Shown here one piece after another: positions 6,317-9,856 of a stretch of 9,856 bases of DNA. A program made the position numbers and the translations under genes. Within the stretch, counting starts at the first letter, position 1; every line of letters starts with the position of its first letter. The notes below the pieces were generated by a model. It ran no database searches, was not told the origin of the DNA, and saw only the letters and a list, made by a program, of their open reading frames with translations. The stretch comes from Deltaproteobacteria bacterium (GTDB lineage Bacteria; Desulfobacterota; Desulfobacteria; Desulfobacterales; SURF-15): assembly GCA_024644775.1 (NCBI GenBank), contig JAHEHB010000145.1, forward strand, positions 1 to 9,856. The letters are read 5' to 3'.

Positions 6317-6625
6317 GTATTTTGTTCCCCACTCCTTCAACGCTTTGACAACAGCTCCCAATTCTTTCCCTCTTTGAGTCAAAATATACTCAAATCGCGG
6401 CGGGGATTCTGAATACAATCGACGTGTGACAATTTCCTTTTGCTCTAACAACTTTAGACGTGCCGACAGCGTATTGGGAGCAATACCAGTCAAGGATTCC
6501 TGTAAATCTTGAAACTTCCTGACTCCATGTAAGAAAAAATCTCGCAAGATTAATAGCGTCCATCTCTCGCCGACAATGTCCAGTGTCTTCGCTACAGGAC
6601 AGTTCTGTTTATATGTCTTAACCAT
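6311..6625 (-). CDS. HxlR-family winged-helix transcriptional regulator
   Basis: A 104-residue DNA-binding protein, full length for the family. Signature elements run in order: the N-terminal cysteine C9 in NCPVAKTLDIVGERWTLLIL, the recognition region KFQDLQESLTGIAPNTLSAR with LKLLEQKEIVTR, the wing RLYSESPPRFEYILTQRGKEL, and a short C-terminal dimerisation helix. C9 sits where HxlR members such as YodB and HypR carry the redox- or quinone-sensing cysteine, so thiol sensing is plausible. No ribosome site is visible before the ATG, so translation may be weak or near-leaderless. It is divergent from the broken hydrolase gene, with the palindrome at 6669-6680 in between, which suggests autoregulation and repression of that neighbour. 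Its stop codon is embedded in an attC-like sequence. Confidence 0.95.
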   Translation of the reverse strand: MVKTYKQNCPVAKTLDIVGERWTLLILRDFFLHGVRKFQDLQESLTGIAPNTLSARLKLLEQKEIVTRRLYSESPPRFEYILTQRGKELGAVVKALKEWGTKYA

Positions 6626-6643
6626 AGATAAATAATAGCATAC

Positions 6644-6671
6644 TTGACAAAATAAAACCAGTTGCTATACT
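6644..6671 (+). promoter_or_regulatory. Strong sigma-70 promoter for the hydrolase remnant
   Basis: Plus-strand TTGACA (6644-6649), a 16-base spacer, and TATACT (6666-6671) give a near-consensus promoter about 60 bases upstream of the hydrolase start codon. The -10 box overlaps the palindrome at 6669-6680, the ideal geometry for repression by the divergently encoded HxlR protein. Confidence 0.7.
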
Positions 6672-6680
6672 ATATATAGT
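6669..6680. promoter_or_regulatory. Perfect 12-bp palindrome, likely HxlR operator
   Basis: ACTATATATAGT is a perfect palindrome overlapping the -10 box of the rightward promoter and lying about 45 bases upstream of the HxlR start. HxlR proteins bind dyad sites in the divergent promoter region they control, so this is the best operator candidate. The assignment rests on position, and AT-rich palindromes can arise by chance. Confidence 0.5.
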
Positions 6681-6728
6681 GACTATTTCTGATAAACTTA
6701 CCTATAAGTGCGAGCCGGAGGATCCTTT

Positions 6729-7071
6729 ATGCATACAAAGATGAAACAAGAATTACTGACCCTCCTCTGCTCACTGGTCATCGTGATGTTTGCAGGTTGT
6801 ACCCCATCACAGGAGTACAGCTCTTATCTGAAAGGCTATGAAAATCAATATAAGAAGACTTATCCCTATACTTTCCATGGGGTCAAGCGTGAAGGGAATA
6901 CTCTCCATGTTCGTGAGTTTGGAATCGACCAGCCGGGATCACCAATTATATTAATGCATGGCTTTCCCGATAGCCTACACCTCTATGCAAGCAGAAATGA
7001 AGCAACGTCAAAATGAAATCCCAAGAATGAAAAAATTTTCTAAACCTGTCGCAATAACGGCATGGTTTTAG
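6729..7071 (+). pseudogene. Broken lipoprotein-type alpha/beta hydrolase (internal deletion, frame change, lost end)
   Basis: The 5' piece (ATG at 6729, GGAGGA at 6717-6722) encodes a lipoprotein signal with lipobox FAGC (C24). It continues into the hydrolase segment VKREGNTLHVREFG and PGSPIILMHGFPDS, where HGFP is the oxyanion-hole motif. After LHLY the reading turns into ASRNEATSK and stops at 7016. In the +1 frame from 6985 another piece reads MQAEMKQRQNEIPRMKKFSK followed by PVAIT, which matches the region shortly before the catalytic-acid loop of the same family, where GxxDP is expected. It instead ends AWF-stop at 7071. The nucleophile elbow GxSxG, the lid and the catalytic Asp and His are all missing, so no activity is expected. 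The simplest history is a deletion joining distant parts out of frame plus loss of the 3' end. An upstream GTG at 6708 is not needed. The promoter and ribosome site are still intact. Confidence 0.8.
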
Positions 7072-7129
7072 GTGTCTGACTCAAAGCTTTTGTTATGCGC
7101 TCATTAGGGAAAAGATATTCCTTGCTTAT

Positions 7130-7159
7130 TTGCTTCTAACCAGTTTAAATAGTTATAAT
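7130..7159 (+). promoter_or_regulatory. Candidate promoter for the FadL-like gene
   Basis: TTGCTT (7130-7135), an 18-base spacer and a perfect TATAAT (7154-7159) lie about 80 bases before the start codon. A second TATAAT at 7192-7197 has no good -35 box at normal distance. The 165-base gap 7072-7236 holds nothing else recognisable apart from a GTTATGC at 7092-7098. Confidence 0.45.
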
Positions 7160-7236
7160 TTATTCTCCATTTTGTTTACGATCATTTGGGGTATAATATC
7201 TTGAGCCCCTGCAAAACCAATAGCGAGGTAAATACC

Positions 7237-8508
7237 ATGGTTCGGTTGCAGATACGCTGTTATGCAATATGTGCATTGCTTGTCGCATTCTCTTGGTTTT
7301 TTGTAAAAACCGTGTATGGTTCCGGATTCGGTATATTTGTTCAGGGGGCATCGGCAATGGGACAGGCCGATGCGGTAGTAGCTCACTCGGATGGACCCTC
7401 TTCTGTTTTTTTCAATCCTGCCCTCATTAACGATCTTCTGGGAACCCAGATTGAGCTCGGTACTACTCTGGTATCTCCACAACGTGAATTTCAAAGTGAC
7501 GCAACTCGACAGACCGAAAAGACGATAGATAATTATTATTTTCCCAGCACATTTTATCTTACTCATAGCTTTTCAGATAAGGCTGCTCTGGGTTTTGGAT
7601 TCTTCAGCCCTTTTGGGCTTGGCACGGAATGGACGGATGACTGGGAAGGACGAATACTTACGATCAAGTCGAGTATTACGACCTTTAATTTCAACCCTGT
7701 AATCTCATTTCGCTTACACCCTCGCATTTCGCTTGCGGTCGGTGCCGATGTCCTTTATTTTGATGCTGAACTGAAACGCAAAATTACTGTCAACCCGGCA
7801 CTTCCGGATATCGAACAAACTTTTTCAGGGGACGACACCGGCTTCGGCTTCAACATTGGTCTGCACGTAAAAATTACGGATCGGATTTCTTTCGGTGCAT
7901 CTTACCGCAGCCAGATCGTAGTAGAGATCGACGGAAAGGCCAAATTTGATATCCCGCCGGTGCTATCTGATGCCGTGTCCGGAATAAAGAATATATTCCC
8001 CAATACTGGAGCATATACGGACTTCACACTGCCTCAGATGGTTTTTACGGGTATTTCCTCTCAGGTAACAAAAAATTTTATTACCGAAATCGGTCTGCGA
8101 TGGGAGGGTTGGTCGTCTATTGATGAAATTCGATACGTGCTCGATCAGCCGGTATCCATTCCGCCTCAGTCTGTAGAGGTACAAGATAGGGACTGGCATG
8201 ACACTTTCTCTTTCATGCTGGGGGGAAAATACCGGATAAACGAGATTTTTACCCTCCTGGCTGGATATCTATATGGCCAGGATGCCGTGCCCGATCGCAC
8301 ATTCGAACCGGCGGTCCCGGATTCTCCTGTCCATCTTTTCACCATCGGATCCGATATTGAATTCAACAGATTCAAATTGGCAGCCAGTTTTGGATACCAA
8401 TATCAAGAAGACCGAGTCAAGAACACCAATTTCTGGGGATCGACAGCAAATGGTAATTATGAGGGTGAGATCTATTTGGGGGCTATAAGTTTGACCTATC
8501 GATTCTAG
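7237..8508 (+). CDS. OmpP1/FadL-family outer-membrane transporter
   Basis: A 423-residue outer-membrane beta-barrel that would pass hydrophobic molecules such as long-chain fatty acids or hydrocarbons through the outer membrane. A signal peptide occupies about residues 1-25 (charged MVRLQIR, hydrophobic core, end near TVYG). The mature N-terminus starts with SGFGIFVQGASAMGQADAVV and then SSVFFNPALI, the defining FadL plug signature. Many alternating amphipathic strands follow, and the chain ends LGAISLTYRF with a terminal phenylalanine as needed for barrel assembly. Mid-protein features such as FGFFSPFGLGTEW and FGFNIGLHVKITDRISFG with ASYRSQIVVEIDG also fit. The start at 7237 is chosen because GAGGT (7225-7229) is seven bases upstream; a TTG at 7186 in frame adds 17 unlikely residues before the signal. 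It is monocistronic, and convergent with the ferredoxin gene after a 47-base gap that has no obvious terminator. The substrate is open. Confidence 0.95.
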   Translation: MVRLQIRCYAICALLVAFSWFFVKTVYGSGFGIFVQGASAMGQADAVVAHSDGPSSVFFNPALINDLLGTQIELGTTLVSPQREFQSDATRQTEKTIDNYYFPSTFYLTHSFSDKAALGFGFFSPFGLGTEWTDDWEGRILTIKSSITTFNFNPVISFRLHPRISLAVGADVLYFDAELKRKITVNPALPDIEQTFSGDDTGFGFNIGLHVKITDRISFGASYRSQIVVEIDGKAKFDIPPVLSDAVSGIKNIFPNTGAYTDFTLPQMVFTGISSQVTKNFITEIGLRWEGWSSIDEIRYVLDQPVSIPPQSVEVQDRDWHDTFSFMLGGKYRINEIFTLLAGYLYGQDAVPDRTFEPAVPDSPVHLFTIGSDIEFNRFKLAASFGYQYQEDRVKNTNFWGSTANGNYEGEIYLGAISLTYRF

Positions 8509-8555
8509 TTGCTATTTCATTTATCTGCTGCTCAGAACACGTGCTGAAACTCGCT

Positions 8556-8804
8556 CTATTTGTTTAGGTTGTCTAAGGATGTTTTTTCTGCCGGTTTATA
8601 TACCAACAACATCGGCAGTGGTATCCGAAGCCTGATTGCCTCTTCCGGGCACACGTAAACGCAGCCGGAAAAGTGGGTACATTCTTTAGGATAAGTTACA
8701 ACCGGTATTTCTCCTTTTTGGGAGCCATAGAAAACATCCTCGCTGCAGAGTTCGACGCATTTCCCGCAGCCATTGCATTTTTCAGGATCGATAATGGGTG
8801 GCAT
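8556..8804 (-). CDS. Small 2[4Fe-4S]-type ferredoxin lacking one cluster cysteine
   Basis: An 82-residue electron-transfer protein, likely the iron-sulfur partner of the flavoprotein encoded immediately upstream. The first motif is complete: C10-x2-C13-x2-C16-x3-C20 in CNGCGKCVELC. The second reads C42-x2-F45-x2-C48-x3-C52-P in CTHFSGCVYVCP, so the second cysteine is replaced by phenylalanine. The codon is TTT, one base from TGT. With three cysteines the second cluster could be a [3Fe-4S] centre, use another ligand, or be absent. The C-terminal 25 residues (RLRIPLPMLLVYKPAEKTS and on) form a short tail beyond the ferredoxin fold, somewhat like AprB-type partners. The start lies 9 bases after the flavoprotein stop, with its ribosome site (AGGATGG) overlapping that stop, which suggests translational coupling. 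Confidence 0.9.
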   Translation of the reverse strand: MPPIIDPEKCNGCGKCVELCSEDVFYGSQKGEIPVVTYPKECTHFSGCVYVCPEEAIRLRIPLPMLLVYKPAEKTSLDNLNK

Positions 8805-8813
8805 TTTTCCATC

Positions 8814-9856
8814 CTAGTAAGGTTTCCACTGAATCATGATTTTCCCATTCTTCTCGCTGATAATGTGGGCTTGATTCAGCATTGGGTTCGTAAAGGGATA
8901 ATCCGGACGAGTGTGAAGCCCCCGGCTCTCCTTTCGATCCAGAGCCATGATAAAGGTCAGTTCGCCCAGATCGAGCATATTCAAAACCTCGATGCAGCGG
9001 CTGAGTTCATGAGGGTTTCGAGCCGTCATCTCTTTATTTGCCTTATCCTTGATCCGACGTAGATGGTTCAAACCCTGCATTAACAACGCTTCATTGCGGA
9101 CGTGACCGACATAGTCGGACATGGTCTGCTGCATGGCAATTATGGTTTCCTCCCAATCAGGTCCGTTCTCCTGCCCCCGCATCTGATCGATCAAAGCCTT
9201 TTTTGAATCAATTTTGGCACGATTGTGCTCGGGGTCCGTCGCGGCCACGCGCTTAGCGTAAACAGCGGCATTCTCCCCTCCAATATATCCGAAAGTCGCA
9301 GCCGCCGCGATGTCACCAAAAGCTTCATCTCCGGCGGCATAGAGACCGTTTAGGTTGGTTTCGGCCTTTTCATTGGCTACGATTAGACCTCCGCCTCTCA
9401 AAGGATACGTCATAAATTCGATTGGATGTTTTCGGATATCAATACCCTCTTCTCTCATGTGATCCAGGAGCGAAATATTTCCTTCATGTACCATCCAATG
9501 CATCATGTACTCATGATCCTCTTGCGAGATATCAGTACAATCCATGTATAAGGGTCCTTTACCCGTCTTCGTGTACTGCTCGGGAGCCAGTTTGTTTACT
9601 TCGCAAATCATATCTCCATATCGGCGGTCGGGTTTTGTGACAAAGTTTGCTGCCGGCTTTCCATCCCAATCCTTGACAACACCAATCCATGTAGCCTGTC
9701 CGAACTTCGTCATGTATTTGGGACCGATGTGACGCTGGGGCATCTCAAGGTTCTGGAGTTCGCCCCCCGCCCGGTAGGCCATCGCCAGACCGTCACCGGT
9801 CTGAACATTCCCGTGAGGATCGTTACCCAACCACCCTGGTGTGAGAGGAGTGTAGA
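8814..9856 (-). CDS. FAD-dependent oxidoreductase, fumarate reductase/AprA-like flavoprotein (C-terminal part)
   Basis: The last 346 codons of a flavoprotein whose N-terminal FAD-binding part lies beyond the right edge; the reading frame is open to the end of the window. Visible elements: HGNVQTGDGLAMAYRAGGEL (FAD-domain helix); a capping-domain stretch from FGQATWIGVV to LLDHMREEGIDIRKHP; the second FAD contact LNGLYAAGDEAFGDIAAAAT with GGENAA; a helical region; and LDRKESRGLHTRPDYPFTNP, the conserved C-terminal ESRG-H-R-DYP segment of the fumarate reductase/succinate dehydrogenase/APS reductase superfamily. The usual H-x-x-MGG of succinate dehydrogenases is absent; the matching place reads YPLRGGGLIV. 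An ordinary succinate dehydrogenase is therefore unlikely, and an AprA-like or uncharacterised reductase is more plausible. The downstream 82-residue ferredoxin mirrors the flavoprotein plus ferredoxin arrangement of AprA-AprB, although in APS reductase operons the order is usually aprB first. The reaction cannot be assigned. Confidence 0.88.
   Translation of the reverse strand, partial: YTPLTPGWLGNDPHGNVQTGDGLAMAYRAGGELQNLEMPQRHIGPKYMTKFGQATWIGVVKDWDGKPAANFVTKPDRRYGDMICEVNKLAPEQYTKTGKGPLYMDCTDISQEDHEYMMHWMVHEGNISLLDHMREEGIDIRKHPIEFMTYPLRGGGLIVANEKAETNLNGLYAAGDEAFGDIAAAATFGYIGGENAAVYAKRVAATDPEHNRAKIDSKKALIDQMRGQENGPDWEETIIAMQQTMSDYVGHVRNEALLMQGLNHLRRIKDKANKEMTARNPHELSRCIEVLNMLDLGELTFIMALDRKESRGLHTRPDYPFTNPMLNQAHIISEKNGKIMIQWKPY

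Noticed and set aside
6708..6728. GTG start for the hydrolase remnant
   Set aside because: The ribosome site GGAGGA would lie inside the coding part; the ATG at 6729 follows it at normal distance.
7092..7098. GTTATGC as the second boundary of an integron cassette
   Set aside because: It does not fully match GTTRRRY and no convincing facing arm pairs with it; kept only as a weak remark beside the attC-like half site.
7186..7236. Earlier TTG start for the FadL-like gene
   Set aside because: It would put 17 polar residues before a normal signal peptide; the ATG at 7237 has a well-placed GAGGT.
7153..7566. Minus-strand open frame of 137 codons over the FadL start
   Set aside because: It overlaps the promoter, signal peptide and plug signature of a well-supported gene and has no recognisable domain.
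8509..8555. Bidirectional terminator between the convergent FadL-like and ferredoxin genes
   Set aside because: Only a 4-bp stem (TCAG/CTGA) around an 8-base loop is visible, with no T-run.
1..9856. CRISPR arrays, tRNA or rRNA genes, transposases, toxin-antitoxin or phage-defence genes
   Set aside because: No regularly spaced repeats, cloverleaf-like sequences or corresponding protein motifs were seen on either strand.

Overview
The window is one bacterial chromosomal stretch carrying nine protein genes or gene parts: seven on the minus strand, one intact on the plus strand and one broken on the plus strand. The organism is probably an anaerobic Gram-negative of the Desulfobacterota (former Deltaproteobacteria) type. 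Gram-negative is supported by an OmpP1/FadL-type outer-membrane channel. Anaerobe is supported by a four-motif cysteine-rich iron-sulfur protein and a fumarate-reductase/APS-reductase-like flavoprotein followed by a small ferredoxin. The phylum is an inference from this gene content; there is no rRNA or marker gene here.

Region 1 (1-4900, minus strand) reads from right to left as a carbohydrate or polyol module: candidate promoter, zinc-dependent dehydrogenase, FGGY-family sugar kinase, a second candidate promoter, a periplasmic solute-binding protein with a clean signal peptide, an intercistronic hairpin, then the start of a MalF/UgpA-type permease that runs off the left edge. The simplest model is import of a polyol or sugar, oxidation to a ketose (or a related dehydrogenase step), and phosphorylation. 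The substrate cannot be named from sequence.

Region 2 (4984-6147, minus) is a GTG-started 387-residue iron-sulfur protein with a helical, possibly winged-helix N-terminal part, two unusual cysteine motifs and a C-terminal 2[4Fe-4S] domain. It lies just upstream of region 1 on the same strand and could be a redox sensor or an electron carrier.

Region 3 (about 6200-7236) looks rearranged. It holds an inverted-repeat-rich spacer, a sequence resembling half of an integron attC site overlapping the stop codon of an HxlR-family regulator, and a divergent intergenic region with a near-consensus plus-strand promoter whose -10 box overlaps a perfect 12-bp palindrome. Downstream is a lipoprotein-type alpha/beta hydrolase that has lost its middle and end. 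The regulator looks intact, but its presumed target is a wreck.

Region 4 (7237-8508, plus) is an intact FadL-like outer-membrane transporter. Region 5 (8556 to the right edge, minus) is a two-gene unit of flavoprotein followed by ferredoxin. The ferredoxin lacks one of the eight expected cluster cysteines. No RNA genes, CRISPR arrays, complete mobile elements or origins were seen, and no stretch longer than 300 bases is without a gene.
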